This document shows, in pieces, positions 35,141 to 44,712 of a stretch of DNA of 64,000 nucleotides (the stretch's first letter is position 1; the number at the start of each line of letters is the position of its first letter). A model generated the notes under the pieces. It did no database searches, had not been told where the DNA came from, and was given only the letters and a program-made list of their open reading frames with translations. Both the position numbers and the translations under genes were made by a program. This stretch comes from WJMB01 sp964581465 (GTDB lineage: Bacteria > RBG-13-66-14), in the NCBI GenBank assembly GCA_964581465.1, contig CAZOOP010000001.1:84478-148477 (forward strand), written 5' to 3'.

Positions 35141-36583
35141 TCAGGCGTCCGGTTCGTCGTCGTGGGCGTTATGCCGCTGGAAGATGCCGCGCAGCCGTTT
35201 GAGGTCTTCGGCGTTTACGGCGCCGGTGAGGCGCAGCAGGACCAGGTATAGCGGCAGAGCGGCCAGGGCGCCCCAGAGGGGTAAAAGGTAACAGGCCGCG
35301 CCGTAGAGTGCGCCGCTGAGCATTGTGGCGGCCAGCGGCCGGGCCAGTCCGGTCTTGCCGAGTTTGCTCCGGGCGGCGACGATGAAGGCGATCAGGACCA
35401 GGGCTTCGGTGAGCAGGGTCGTCGCGGCGGCGCCGACGTGCTCCCAGCGGGGGATGGCGTAGAGGTTGGTCAGGATATTGACCACGCCGCCGCCCAGGGA
35501 GATCCCGGCGAAGGTGCGTTCGCCCCCGGTGGATTTGAGCAGGGTGGCCAGGGGATAGCCGGCGAAGACCAGGGGCAGGGTCAGCCCGAGGATGCGCAGG
35601 GCCGGGGCGGTGGGACCGTACTGGTCGCCCAGGGCCAATGAGATCAGCGGTCCGGCCTGGAAGAAGAACAGCAGTCCGGCGGGCAGGGCGAAGGCCAGGA
35701 GCAGCCGGACGCCGGCGCTGGTTGCCCGGGTCAGCCGGGGGCGGTCCCCGGCCAGCTCGGCGAGGGCGGGGAACAGCGCCGCCGACAGCGCGGCGGGGAG
35801 GAAAAGCAGCACGTTATAGAGTCGCACCCCGGCCCCGTACCAGCCCACGACCTCATCGCGTCCGATCATGTATTTTAACATGCTGACGTCGATGAGTTTG
35901 TAGAAGATGATGAAGACGCTGGCCAAGGCGAAGGGCAGCCCGGCCTTGATCAGCTTCCACCAGCGCCGGGGGCGCGGTCTGGCGGAGCCGAAGCGCTTCC
36001 GTGTCCAGAGCAGGCTCACCAGGGAGGAGAGGGCGGCGGCGGCCGAAGTGGCCACGATCAGGCCCTCGGGACCCTTGCCCAGGATCACGGCGGCGAAACC
36101 CAGGCCCAGGGTCAGCAGGTCGCCGATCAGGTTGAGCCGGAAGAGGGTGCGGAAGTCCTGGGTGCCCTTGAGTACGCCCAGGGCGGCCTCGCGGCTGCCG
36201 GCGAAAATGATCGCCCCCAGCCCGGCCCAGACGATTATGGACAGCTCGGCGGGCTGGGTGCGACCGGCGACCAGGGTCAGCGCGCCCAGGGCGAGCAGGC
36301 CGAAGATCAGCTTGAGGCTGAGGACGTCGACCAGGTAGCCCGGCGCGCGCTCGGATTGTCGGGCCACGTCGCGCACGGTCAGCTCGGCCAGGCCCAGGTC
36401 GTTGCCCAGGGCCCAGAGGGCCACGAAACCCACGGCGAAGGTGTAGCGGCCGTAACCGGCGTCACCGAAGGCGCGCACGGCGATGAGCTGCAGGGCCAGG
36501 GCCAGCAGCTTGCGTAATACCTCGGAACCCATCACCAGGCCGGTGTTGAGTCCAACGCGTCGGGCGAGGCCGGTTTGCGTCAT
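35141..36583 (-). CDS. Wzx-type polysaccharide flippase (MOP superfamily)
   Basis: The 480-residue protein has about 12-14 hydrophobic segments and the MOP/Wzx opening LNTGLVMGSEVLRKLLALALQLIAVRAFGDAGYGRYTFAVGF. Such proteins flip lipid-linked saccharides across the inner membrane. It lies 15 bases after nrdR and upstream of wecB. No good ribosome site precedes the ATG, so it may be translationally coupled. Confidence 0.88.
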   Translation of the reverse strand: MTQTGLARRVGLNTGLVMGSEVLRKLLALALQLIAVRAFGDAGYGRYTFAVGFVALWALGNDLGLAELTVRDVARQSERAPGYLVDVLSLKLIFGLLALGALTLVAGRTQPAELSIIVWAGLGAIIFAGSREAALGVLKGTQDFRTLFRLNLIGDLLTLGLGFAAVILGKGPEGLIVATSAAAALSSLVSLLWTRKRFGSARPRPRRWWKLIKAGLPFALASVFIIFYKLIDVSMLKYMIGRDEVVGWYGAGVRLYNVLLFLPAALSAALFPALAELAGDRPRLTRATSAGVRLLLAFALPAGLLFFFQAGPLISLALGDQYGPTAPALRILGLTLPLVFAGYPLATLLKSTGGERTFAGISLGGGVVNILTNLYAIPRWEHVGAAATTLLTEALVLIAFIVAARSKLGKTGLARPLAATMLSGALYGAACYLLPLWGALAALPLYLVLLRLTGAVNAEDLKRLRGIFQRHNAHDDEPDA

Positions 36584-36598
36584 TGGAGAGCCGGGGGA

Positions 36599-37129
36599 TC
36601 AGTCGCGTTCGAGATCGAACAGGGGCGGTTCCTGCTCGCGGAGGGGCTTCTTGGCGCGGCGGGCCCGACGCTTCTTGCGGGTCCGTGTCAGGCGGCGCAG
36701 CTCTTCGGCGAACTGAGAGCCGTCGGTGAAGCGGCGGTAGACGCTGGCGAAGCGCACGTAGGCCACCTCGTCGATCTCGGCCAGCTCGCGCATCAGCCAC
36801 TCGCCGATCTCCCGGCTGGGCACCTCGCCGACCAGTCGGTTGCGCAGGTCGGTCTCCAGGGCGGCCACAAGCTCGTCGAGACGTTCCTTGGAAACCGGGC
36901 GTTTCTCGCAGGCCCGGGCCAGGCCGCGGCGGACCTTCTCGCGGTCGAAGGGTTCGCGTCCGCCGTCGTTCTTGATAACGTAGAGCTCGGGTTCCTCGAC
37001 GGTCTCGTAGGTGGTGAAGCGCCGCGAGCAGGCCAGGCACTCCCGGCGGCGGCGGATGGATTCGCCGCCCCGGCTGGGCCGAGTATCGATCACCCGGTCG
37101 TCGTCCTGGCCGCAGAAGGGACAGCGCAC
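36599..37129 (-). CDS. nrdR: Transcriptional repressor NrdR
   Basis: NrdR represses ribonucleotide reductase genes by binding NrdR boxes in response to ATP/dATP. The zinc ribbon MRCPFCG ... CLACSRRF (Cys3, 6, 31, 34) and the ATP-cone (VIKNDGGREPFDREKVRRGLARACEKRPV) are complete. A basic, lysine-rich C-terminal tail of about 25 residues is extra. The start is GTG at 37129, one base after the pyrKD stop, with GAGGAG inside the end of that gene. No NrdR box or nrd gene is seen here. Confidence 0.96.
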   Translation of the reverse strand: MRCPFCGQDDDRVIDTRPSRGGESIRRRRECLACSRRFTTYETVEEPELYVIKNDGGREPFDREKVRRGLARACEKRPVSKERLDELVAALETDLRNRLVGEVPSREIGEWLMRELAEIDEVAYVRFASVYRRFTDGSQFAEELRRLTRTRKKRRARRAKKPLREQEPPLFDLERD

Positions 37130-37130
37130 C

Positions 37131-38900
37131 TTATTCTCCTCGATCGAGGACCAGGCCGGAAACCAGCTCGTCCAGCCGTTTCACTCCGCGCAGGCTGACC
37201 AGTCGGCGCAGGTCGCGGGCGATACGGGCCGCGGCGCCGGGGCGGTAGAGGTTCACCGTGCCCAGGCCGACGGCGTCGGCTCCGGCGATCAGATGCTCGG
37301 CGGCGCCCCGCCAGTCCTCGACGCCGCCCAGACCGATGATCGGCGTGTCGGGCAGAGCGCTCCGTAGTTGGTGGACCAGTCGCACGGCCACGGGGCGGAT
37401 CGCCGGTCCGGAGAGGCCGCCCAGGACGTTGCCCAGCACCGGACGCGAGGTCAGCGGGTCCAGGGCCAGACCGAGCAGGGTGTTGGCCGCGGTCAGGCCG
37501 TCGGCGCCGGCGGCGACGGCGGCGCGGGCCAGAACGGTGATGTCGGTGACGTTGGGGGTCAGCTTGACGAAGAGGGGCCGCTCGGGGACAACCTCGCGGA
37601 CCCGGGAGACCAGCTCGTCGACGACGCCGGGGTCGGTGCCGAACTGGATCCCGCCGCGACCGACGTTGGGGCAGCTCACGTTGAGCTCCAGGGCGGCCGG
37701 CCCCTCGAGGCGGCCCAGCGCCCGGGCCGTCTCGACGTAGTCCTCGATCGTCGAACCGCCGAGGTTGACGATGATCGGCACGCCGAGCTCCAGCGCCCGG
37801 GGCAGCTCCTCGGCTAAGAAGCGCTCCAGGCCGACGTTGGCCAAGCCGATGGAGTTGAGCATCCCCGCCGGGGTCTCCCAGAGCCGGGGCGGAGGATTGC
37901 CCGCTCGGGGCTCCCGGGTGACGGTCTTGGTCACCAGGGCGCCGACGCCCTCCAGCCCGCCGGCCTCGGCCAGCTCGGGGCCGTAACCGCTGGTGCCCGA
38001 GGCGGTGATCAGCGGTGTGGCCAGCTCCAGGGGTCCCAGACGGGTGCGCAGGGACTCTTCGGGCGCCGGGGCGGAGCCCTCCAGGACGAGGCGGGTGGGC
38101 CGGGGCTGCTCGGGCAGAGGCCAGGCGAGTTCATCGGCGAGGAAGAGGGGGCCGTCCTGACAGACCATGCGGTAGCCGCCCTCGGTGGCGGGAACGGCGC
38201 AACCGCGACAGAGACCGGTTCCGCAGGCCATCAGGGCTTCGAGGAGCACCCAGGTCTCGACGCTGCGACCGCGCTCGACGGCCGTAGCTGTCAGACGGCG
38301 GACGCAGTCCAGCATCGCCGGGGGTCCGCAGGCGACGACGATGTCTTCGTTTCCGCAATCCTCGTTCAAAAGCCCGGCCAGCAGGTCGGTCACCGGGCCG
38401 CAGAGGCCCTCGCCGCCGTCATCGCTGGCGGCGCGCGCCGTCAATCCGCCGGGGACCAGGGCCAGGTAGCCCCGGGTCTCTTCGCCGGTGGCGGCACCGA
38501 GGAGGAGCTCGACGGTCGCGGCCCGCCCGGCGTAATCATCGGCGAAGAACAGCAGCGGGGCCAGGCCGACACCGCCGCCAACCAGGATCAACCGGCGCCC
38601 GGCTACGTCGATCGTCCGCTCCGCGCCCAGCGGTCCCAGCAGATCGACATCGTCGCCGGGGCGCAGCTCCGCCAGGTTGGCAGTGCCCGCGCCGACCACT
38701 CGCACAATCAGCCGCAGCAGACCGTCGCGGAAACCGGCGGCGGAGATGGGTCGACGTAGGAGGGTGTCTCCGCCGGCGGCGAGTTCAACGAAGCCCCCCG
38801 GGGAGATGGTGAACCCCGGTGGCGGCTCCAGCCGCAGTTCGACGATCTCCGGCGCCGTCTCACGGCGTTCCGTGACCCGTGCTCGACCGCTAACCCTCAT
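37131..38900 (-). CDS. Fused PyrK-PyrD dihydroorotate dehydrogenase B
   Basis: One 589-residue chain joins the two subunits of NAD-linked dihydroorotate dehydrogenase. Residues 1-260 are PyrK: an FAD-binding ferredoxin-reductase fold (LRRPIS, VGGGVGLAPLLF, CGPPAMLDCV) and a [2Fe-2S] site at Cys226, 231, 234 and 247. Residues 285-585 are a class 1B PyrD with catalytic Cys410 in NVSCPN, TKTVT, FVKLTPNVTD and GLGGVEDW. The frame is open further upstream, but the ATG at 38900 is the first after the neighbour's coding end; they overlap by 11 bases. Confidence 0.93.
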   Translation of the reverse strand: MRVSGRARVTERRETAPEIVELRLEPPPGFTISPGGFVELAAGGDTLLRRPISAAGFRDGLLRLIVRVVGAGTANLAELRPGDDVDLLGPLGAERTIDVAGRRLILVGGGVGLAPLLFFADDYAGRAATVELLLGAATGEETRGYLALVPGGLTARAASDDGGEGLCGPVTDLLAGLLNEDCGNEDIVVACGPPAMLDCVRRLTATAVERGRSVETWVLLEALMACGTGLCRGCAVPATEGGYRMVCQDGPLFLADELAWPLPEQPRPTRLVLEGSAPAPEESLRTRLGPLELATPLITASGTSGYGPELAEAGGLEGVGALVTKTVTREPRAGNPPPRLWETPAGMLNSIGLANVGLERFLAEELPRALELGVPIIVNLGGSTIEDYVETARALGRLEGPAALELNVSCPNVGRGGIQFGTDPGVVDELVSRVREVVPERPLFVKLTPNVTDITVLARAAVAAGADGLTAANTLLGLALDPLTSRPVLGNVLGGLSGPAIRPVAVRLVHQLRSALPDTPIIGLGGVEDWRGAAEHLIAGADAVGLGTVNLYRPGAAARIARDLRRLVSLRGVKRLDELVSGLVLDRGE

Positions 38901-40167
38901 CGGTGTCGGGCTCGGAGGTGTCTTCTTCGTCGGTCGCGGCATCGTCGGGGAGGTCTTCGCGACCGGCGGTGCCGATGACGGGCTCCTCGACCATGGCGGC
39001 GCCCGTCGTCGAGGGCGGCAGCAGAGGAGTCTCCTCCACCAGTTCGATATCGATGCCCGTGGGAGCGGGCAGGGCGCGCTCGATGAAGACCTCACCGGGA
39101 GCGTTTTCAAGATCATACTCGGCGGCCACGCCCAGGTGGTCGTCCAGAGCGGCCACGGCTCCACCGACAGGTCCGGCCTCACCGCTGTCGGCCTTGTTGA
39201 TCGCCCGAATAATGATCCGCGCGGCGTCGTATCCGGCGGCGGCGGTGTAGCTGGGCAGGTAGCCCACCCTGGTGCGGAAGGTCTCGGTGAAGGCCGTCGT
39301 CCGGGCATCATCGGAGAAGGGCGAGAAGCCGCCGATGAAATAGCCGTGATCCAGGACATGATTCTCGGGAAGCTCCAGGCGTCGCGGTAGAGCGTCGGCC
39401 AGGGTCACGAAGGTCGGCAGATAGGTTATCTCCGCGGCGACGGTCATCAGCGACAGCAGATCGCTGCGGGAGCCGTTGAAAATGAACGTGTCGTAACCGT
39501 CGGCCAGCAGGCGATAGGCCGCCGACTCGAAATCGTAACCGGTGAGGGAGAGCTCCAGCTCCAGGATATCGAGATCGTCCCGGTCCTCGAGCTCGCGCCG
39601 GAAAAGCTTCAGGTAATCCTGATTGAGCGGTAGTCCGCTGCTGACGAGGGCCAGCTTGTCTGCGCTGGTCCAATCGGCGGCGATCCCGACGACCCGGGGG
39701 ATGACCTGGTGATAATCGGGGCAGAGATTGTACAGGTTGGGCGCGTCCAGCTCGGCCGTGGTATTAAGTGTGTCGGCGGCCAGGAACACGGCGACGTCGA
39801 GCTCGCTTGCGAGGCGACCGGCCAGCCGAACCGCCTCGGGACGCGGGTCGCTGACGATGACCGCCGCGACGCCGTCGACCTCGACCATCCGGCGGAACTG
39901 CTCCTCCATCAACTCCAGGTCGCCTCCGGTGTCGTAATGGATCACCCGCAGAGGCAGCTCCTCGGAGGTGAACTTGCCCTTGCTGAAGGCGCTGACGGCC
40001 ATCGAGGCGCCGTGGTAGGTCTCGACACCGAAGTTGCTGTAGCTCCCGGTCTCGGGACCGATGACGCCGACATAGACGGCCTCTTCGAGTCCGCCGCAGG
40101 CGAGCAGCAGAAGGAGCATAGTCAGGAGCAGGGCCGGGGTTTTGAACAGGCTGACACCGGGCTTCAT
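38890..40167 (-). CDS. Branched-chain-amino-acid-type ABC substrate-binding lipoprotein
   Basis: The 425-residue protein has a lipoprotein signal (TPALLLTMLLLLLACG) and a type I periplasmic-binding fold of the LivJ/receptor-ligand family: VYVGVIGPETGSYSNFG, VAAVIVSDPRPEAVRLAGRLA, YDTFIFNGSRSDLLSLM, YTAAAGYDAARIIIRAI. The last 60 residues are an acidic tail. No permease or ATPase genes adjoin, so it may act as a sensor or an orphan binding protein. An ATG at 40194 is in frame, but GAGG lies before 40167. Confidence 0.82.
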   Translation of the reverse strand: MKPGVSLFKTPALLLTMLLLLLACGGLEEAVYVGVIGPETGSYSNFGVETYHGASMAVSAFSKGKFTSEELPLRVIHYDTGGDLELMEEQFRRMVEVDGVAAVIVSDPRPEAVRLAGRLASELDVAVFLAADTLNTTAELDAPNLYNLCPDYHQVIPRVVGIAADWTSADKLALVSSGLPLNQDYLKLFRRELEDRDDLDILELELSLTGYDFESAAYRLLADGYDTFIFNGSRSDLLSLMTVAAEITYLPTFVTLADALPRRLELPENHVLDHGYFIGGFSPFSDDARTTAFTETFRTRVGYLPSYTAAAGYDAARIIIRAINKADSGEAGPVGGAVAALDDHLGVAAEYDLENAPGEVFIERALPAPTGIDIELVEETPLLPPSTTGAAMVEEPVIGTAGREDLPDDAATDEEDTSEPDTDEG

Positions 40168-40190
40168 CGAACCTCGCTTGTCATGGTTGC

Positions 40191-43100
40191 TCATGGTTTC
40201 TGGATCGTCAGGATCAGGTTCTGGGTGCGGTCGTAGGCCGCCAGGAAGGCGCGGAACTCGGCGTAGTCCTCCAGGGCGACCTCGGGGGCGTCGAAAACCA
40301 GATCGTCGACGACGCGTAGCACGCCGTCGCTGAAGCTGAAGCTGCACCGGTAGGAGACCAGGGGCTCGCCGGCGGTCGACTCGGCGCGCAACTCGACATC
40401 GTCGGGCAGGCCCAGGGGTTGGTAACCCGGCGGCAGGACGAACTCGACGGTGGTCGACTGGCTCCAGCGCCGGTCCAGGCGCAGCGGGTAGCGGCGCTCG
40501 GTGAGCGTGCCGTAGCTCTGGGAGAGCTTGTCGAGATGCAGATGACTGGCGAAGCTCATCGTGCCGTCCCGGGTGACGGCCAGGTTGGGCAGCAGCAGAT
40601 CGTAGGCGAAGCGCACGCTCTGTGACATGTCGGCCATATCGCTGAGCTCGATCCCGCTGACCAGGGCGCCGGGGTAGCGGTTGTTCCAGTAGCGCTCCAG
40701 GTTGGTCTTCTGGCGCTCGAGCTGGCGATAGTCGCGGCGGCGGCCCGGGGCGTTGTTGGCGCCGTACTCGAGCTCTCGGTATCCCGCAGCGTCGCCGTTC
40801 TCGTCGATCTCCAGCCGGGTGCTGGAGACCAGCAGGTTGTCGGCGGGTGGGTAGAGCGGGGTGCGGGCGAAGCGGCCGCCGTCCGGATCGCAGATGTAGA
40901 CTCGACAGCCCTGGTCCATCTCGGGCAGCTCCCACCAGGTGTGGTACTCGGCCACACCGTCGAGGAAGAGGTACTCGTCGAAATAGGGCTCGCCGTCCAG
41001 ACTCAGCCGGGTACCCAACTGCTCGGGGCCGATGCCCTCCTGGAAGGGCACCGCGCAGATCATATGGTTGAAGAGGCCCACGGCGGGCTGCTCCCAGTCC
41101 AGCCGCCCGCGGGTGTTGGTGCGGATCAGCACCGGGTAGGCCTCGATGCCCACCGAATCCAGCAGGGTCACCAGCAGCGCCGCGGTGGCCTTGCAGTCGC
41201 CGTAGCCGGTGTTGAGGGTGCGCTCGGGCTCCAGGGGCTTCCAGCCGCCGATGCCCAGCAGCAGCGCCACGTAGCGGATCTCGCTGGTGACGTAGTCGTA
41301 GATGGAGGTCAGCTTATCGAAGGGCGTCTCGTCGTCGGCGGTCAGTTCGGCGGCCAGCTCGCGCACCGCCCGGGTGGGCGTCAGGGAGTCTTTGGATAGC
41401 GACCACCACCAACGGCCCAGCTCGTCCCATTCGGTGAAGTTGCTGACCACGACCAGGGGCAGCAACTCGACCAGGGGCGGGGCATAGGGCTCCTCCTTGA
41501 TGCGCGGCAGCTCGCGGGCCTTCCAACGGTAGACCAGCCTGCCATCGTCCTCCCCGCGCTCGAAGTCCAGCTCGCCGTGCTGCACGTGGCTGGCCAGGGG
41601 GTAGTCGTCGGGTGTGATGACCACGAACTCGCTACGCATGGTGGGCTGGTAGTTGCCGAAGACGAACAGATCGGAGAAGTTGCCCTGGTAGATGTTCTCG
41701 CCGACCTGGTCGATGCGATACTCGATATCGATCACCGCGCCCACCTCGATGCCGGGCAGCGGGGCGTAGCGGGTGTACTCGTCGTGGTACATCCGGCTCT
41801 CGACGTTGGAGTTGGAGTACTCGGCGAAGTCCGTGGCCTCCAGCTCGCTGCCGTCGCCGCGGATGACCCGCATGTGGCGAACCTCGAAGGTCTCTTCGTC
41901 GGGGATGTAGTTGAAGTAGCCGTAGCCGAAGTCGCCCAGGGCCTCGGCGCGCTTGAGCTTGATCACGCGGTGGACCACCCGGCTGGAGGTGCCGTCGCTG
42001 TTGACCTTGACGATCTCCTGGTCGAGCAGGTACTCGGCGGCGGCGTCGGGATCCAGGGGACCGTGGGCCTCCCACTCGTCGATCAGGGAGTAGACGTCGA
42101 CGGCGTAAGGGGCGTCGAACTGCTCACCGGTGGGGCCCTGGTGCAAGGCGCGGCGGTAGTCGGCGATCCAGGTCAGATTGGGCTGGATCTCCAAGGCGCG
42201 GTCCCAGGCGGCCTCAGCGCCCTCGCGGTCGCCGAGTTCCCAGAGACAGCGGGCGCGGCGGGCCAGCATCTCGGCGTCGTCGGGACAGAGCTCCAGCGCC
42301 GCGTCGTAGACCTCGCGGGCCGCGGCGTAGTGACCGAGATCGAAGAGCAGGTCGCTTCGATACCGCAGGGGCCAACCCTCGTAAGGCGCCAGGGGCCGGT
42401 AGTCCGCCAGGATATCCAAGGCGCCGGCGATGTCGCCCCGGGCGACCAGCAGGTTGTAGGTTCCGGTCACGGCGGCGTTGTTGCCGGCGTCGCCCTCGAG
42501 CATGGAGCCGTAGATGTCCAAACGCTCCCCGAGGCTCAGCCTGTTGGCGCCGTAGGCCGCCAGCTCCTCCAGGGCGGGCAGGTAGCCCGGGTGCAGCTCC
42601 AGCATCCGATCAAGCACGGCCTTGCGTTCGAGCTGGTACTCCCGCTCGGCGAGCTGGGTCTCCTTGATCAGCAGCAACTGCAGGCAGTCCGGGTTGACCG
42701 CCAGGCCGGCCTCGGCCTGAGCCAGCACCTCGTCGGGGCGGCGCAGGTTGGTGTAGAGATCGGCCAGGACGATGTAGGCCTCGACGTAGTCGGGATCAAG
42801 CTCCAGGGCGTCCAGATAGGCCTCGCGGGCCAGGTTGAAGTCGGTCTCGTAGAGACCGTACTCGTAGGCGGCCGGGGCCCAGCCGATCCCGGCGGGGAAG
42901 GCCGCGGTGAGCTGCTTGGCGCGCAGGAAGAGCTCGCGGTGGCGTTGCTCGTCGGAATCGGCGTGGCGTTGGATGACCTCGAGGTGGCCCAGGTAGTAGC
43001 AGGCCAGGGCGTTGTCGGACTCGGCGGCATCCTCCAGCGTCGCGTAGTGACCGCCGTCGGGATTCGAGACCTCCGGCGCCACCGGTCGACGCCAACCCGT

Positions 43101-44201
43101 CGGGGGACGGGCGAAGTGCTCGAGAACCAGGGGCTCGCCCCCGGGTGTCGTGGTGCGCAGGGTGGCCGCCCAGCCGCCGACATCGCAGCAGACCTTGACC
43201 AGCACCTCGTGCCAGCCGGGTTCGAGGATTACTCCGGCCGCGGCGGTGTCGGGGTGGGTCCAGGGCCGGTAGACATCGTCGGCCAGGACCTCGGCGCCGT
43301 CGACCCACAGCTTGTAAGCCCCTCCGGCGCCCAGGTTGAAGACGACCTCACGGGTCTCGTCGAGTCGCACGTACGTGACCAGGTAGCCGCAGACCTGGCT
43401 GTCCGGGTAGGACACCCCGGCCAGGCGCAGGGTGCCGTAGAAGGGCCGCAGCTCGGCGCCGTCGATCTCGAAGGACGGCCGGGGCAGCTCGCGCCAGCCC
43501 ACCTCGACGCGCTTGCCCGGGTAGCGGGTGGCCAGATCAACCCGGCCGTCGAGCTCGGGACCGTAGGCCTCGGCCCAACCGGCCTCGTTCTCGTTGTCGA
43601 AAGGCCCCAGGAAGCTGAAGCGCTCCAGGTAGCCCTGCTCCCGGGTCAGCGCCGAGGCGGCCGCCGGATCGCCGCCGCCGCGCAGGACCTCGGCCAGCAG
43701 CCGGGCGGCATGGGAACGCACCTCCCAGCCCTGGGCCGGATCATCGAGCACCTCGCGCAGCAACGCTCCCAGGCGGGCGCCGCCCTCGGGGAACTCGGCG
43801 GAGAGCATCCGCAGACGCTCCAGGTAGACCAGGTTCTCCGGACGGCCGGGATCGAAACGCACCGCCGCGCCGAAGTGGGCGAAGGCTTCTTCGTAATGGG
43901 CCAGCCCCTGGTGGATCAGCCCGGCCAGCTCGCTGAGCGCCGCCGTCGAGGCGTCGTCGGCGGTGGGCAGGGCGCCCTCGACGATCTCCAAGAGCTCCGA
44001 TGGAGGCGCGCCGGTCAGATAGGCGCACCAGGCCGCCCGGGCCAGCTCGGGACCGGAGTCCCCGGGATCGAGCTCGGGCGGCTCGGCCAGCTCGGCCAGC
44101 TCGGCGGCGGCCTCCAGGGCCAGGGTGCTCGCCGAGGCGGCGCCGACCGACAGGATCAACAACAACCAAAGGCCGCGGTTCAGGTTTTTTAGCATCGCCA
44201 T
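40191..44201 (-). CDS. Giant secreted TPR / DUF3857 / transglutaminase-like protein
   Basis: The 1336-residue protein starts with a signal-like segment (LWLLLILSVGAASAS). Residues 30-200 and 380-690 are TPR-like helical repeats. Residues 200-370 form a beta-rich PA14/sugar-binding-like module (FLGPFDNENEAGWAEAYGPELD ... YKLWVDGAEVLADD). From about 700 a DUF3857 domain precedes a transglutaminase-like domain with the catalytic Cys in NTGYGDCKATAALLVTLL and a likely His in LFNHMICA. A C-terminal beta domain closes it. Such DUF3857/transglutaminase proteins are periplasmic or surface proteins of unknown substrate. There is no strong ribosome site. Confidence 0.85.
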   Translation of the reverse strand: MAMLKNLNRGLWLLLILSVGAASASTLALEAAAELAELAEPPELDPGDSGPELARAAWCAYLTGAPPSELLEIVEGALPTADDASTAALSELAGLIHQGLAHYEEAFAHFGAAVRFDPGRPENLVYLERLRMLSAEFPEGGARLGALLREVLDDPAQGWEVRSHAARLLAEVLRGGGDPAAASALTREQGYLERFSFLGPFDNENEAGWAEAYGPELDGRVDLATRYPGKRVEVGWRELPRPSFEIDGAELRPFYGTLRLAGVSYPDSQVCGYLVTYVRLDETREVVFNLGAGGAYKLWVDGAEVLADDVYRPWTHPDTAAAGVILEPGWHEVLVKVCCDVGGWAATLRTTTPGGEPLVLEHFARPPTGWRRPVAPEVSNPDGGHYATLEDAAESDNALACYYLGHLEVIQRHADSDEQRHRELFLRAKQLTAAFPAGIGWAPAAYEYGLYETDFNLAREAYLDALELDPDYVEAYIVLADLYTNLRRPDEVLAQAEAGLAVNPDCLQLLLIKETQLAEREYQLERKAVLDRMLELHPGYLPALEELAAYGANRLSLGERLDIYGSMLEGDAGNNAAVTGTYNLLVARGDIAGALDILADYRPLAPYEGWPLRYRSDLLFDLGHYAAAREVYDAALELCPDDAEMLARRARCLWELGDREGAEAAWDRALEIQPNLTWIADYRRALHQGPTGEQFDAPYAVDVYSLIDEWEAHGPLDPDAAAEYLLDQEIVKVNSDGTSSRVVHRVIKLKRAEALGDFGYGYFNYIPDEETFEVRHMRVIRGDGSELEATDFAEYSNSNVESRMYHDEYTRYAPLPGIEVGAVIDIEYRIDQVGENIYQGNFSDLFVFGNYQPTMRSEFVVITPDDYPLASHVQHGELDFERGEDDGRLVYRWKARELPRIKEEPYAPPLVELLPLVVVSNFTEWDELGRWWWSLSKDSLTPTRAVRELAAELTADDETPFDKLTSIYDYVTSEIRYVALLLGIGGWKPLEPERTLNTGYGDCKATAALLVTLLDSVGIEAYPVLIRTNTRGRLDWEQPAVGLFNHMICAVPFQEGIGPEQLGTRLSLDGEPYFDEYLFLDGVAEYHTWWELPEMDQGCRVYICDPDGGRFARTPLYPPADNLLVSSTRLEIDENGDAAGYRELEYGANNAPGRRRDYRQLERQKTNLERYWNNRYPGALVSGIELSDMADMSQSVRFAYDLLLPNLAVTRDGTMSFASHLHLDKLSQSYGTLTERRYPLRLDRRWSQSTTVEFVLPPGYQPLGLPDDVELRAESTAGEPLVSYRCSFSFSDGVLRVVDDLVFDAPEVALEDYAEFRAFLAAYDRTQNLILTIQKP

Positions 44202-44398
44202 GATCCGATCGCTATGCTTCTAGGTGCCGAGAGAGCCGAGGGTGGCCGGCACTGCGCGGGGAGCGTCGAGAAGTCCCGAGGTTATCCTCCATCTGTGGGA
44301 TGATAGCGGTCGGAACGCAGTCAAGTCAACCGAGAAGACCGCCGCGCCGATCATACGCGCAGCCGGGGGATGCTCCGCTCTCCCGTGCGCTTCTCTAT

Positions 44399-44404
44399 TA
44401 TAAT
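44399..44404 (+). promoter_or_regulatory. Possible extra -10 upstream of rpsP
   Basis: A perfect TATAAT occurs in CTCTATTATAATCCGC, but no -35 of quality lies at the right distance. Confidence 0.25.
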
Positions 44405-44482
44405 CCGCTAATTCAGGCCCTTCCGGCCTCAAGAGATTCTCAAGCCCTCATCGGAGCGGGGCGGTCGGTAAAAAACCCGCCC

Positions 44483-44511
44483 TTGACGCCGCCGGGCCGC
44501 TATCGTAAGAT
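44483..44511 (+). promoter_or_regulatory. Sigma-70 promoter of rpsP
   Basis: TTGACG (44483-44488) and TAAGAT (44506-44511) are exactly 17 bases apart. The leader to the rpsP start is about 190 bases, long enough for regulation, but I see no known riboswitch or ribosomal leader motif. Confidence 0.72.
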
Positions 44512-44712
44512 ACGCCCGCTTTCCCGCCGCCGCGCCGTGAGTACCACTCCCCGCAGCGAACCGTGGAGGATCCGGAGCAAACCGGGACGGAGCGCGCGTC
44601 GCTTCGACCCCGTTAGGGTATTGCACAACCCCATCCAAGCCAAGCGAACACCCCGACCGGTACGGACGAATCGCCACGAATCCCCGGCGCCGGTTAGTCA
44701 AGGAGCGACACG

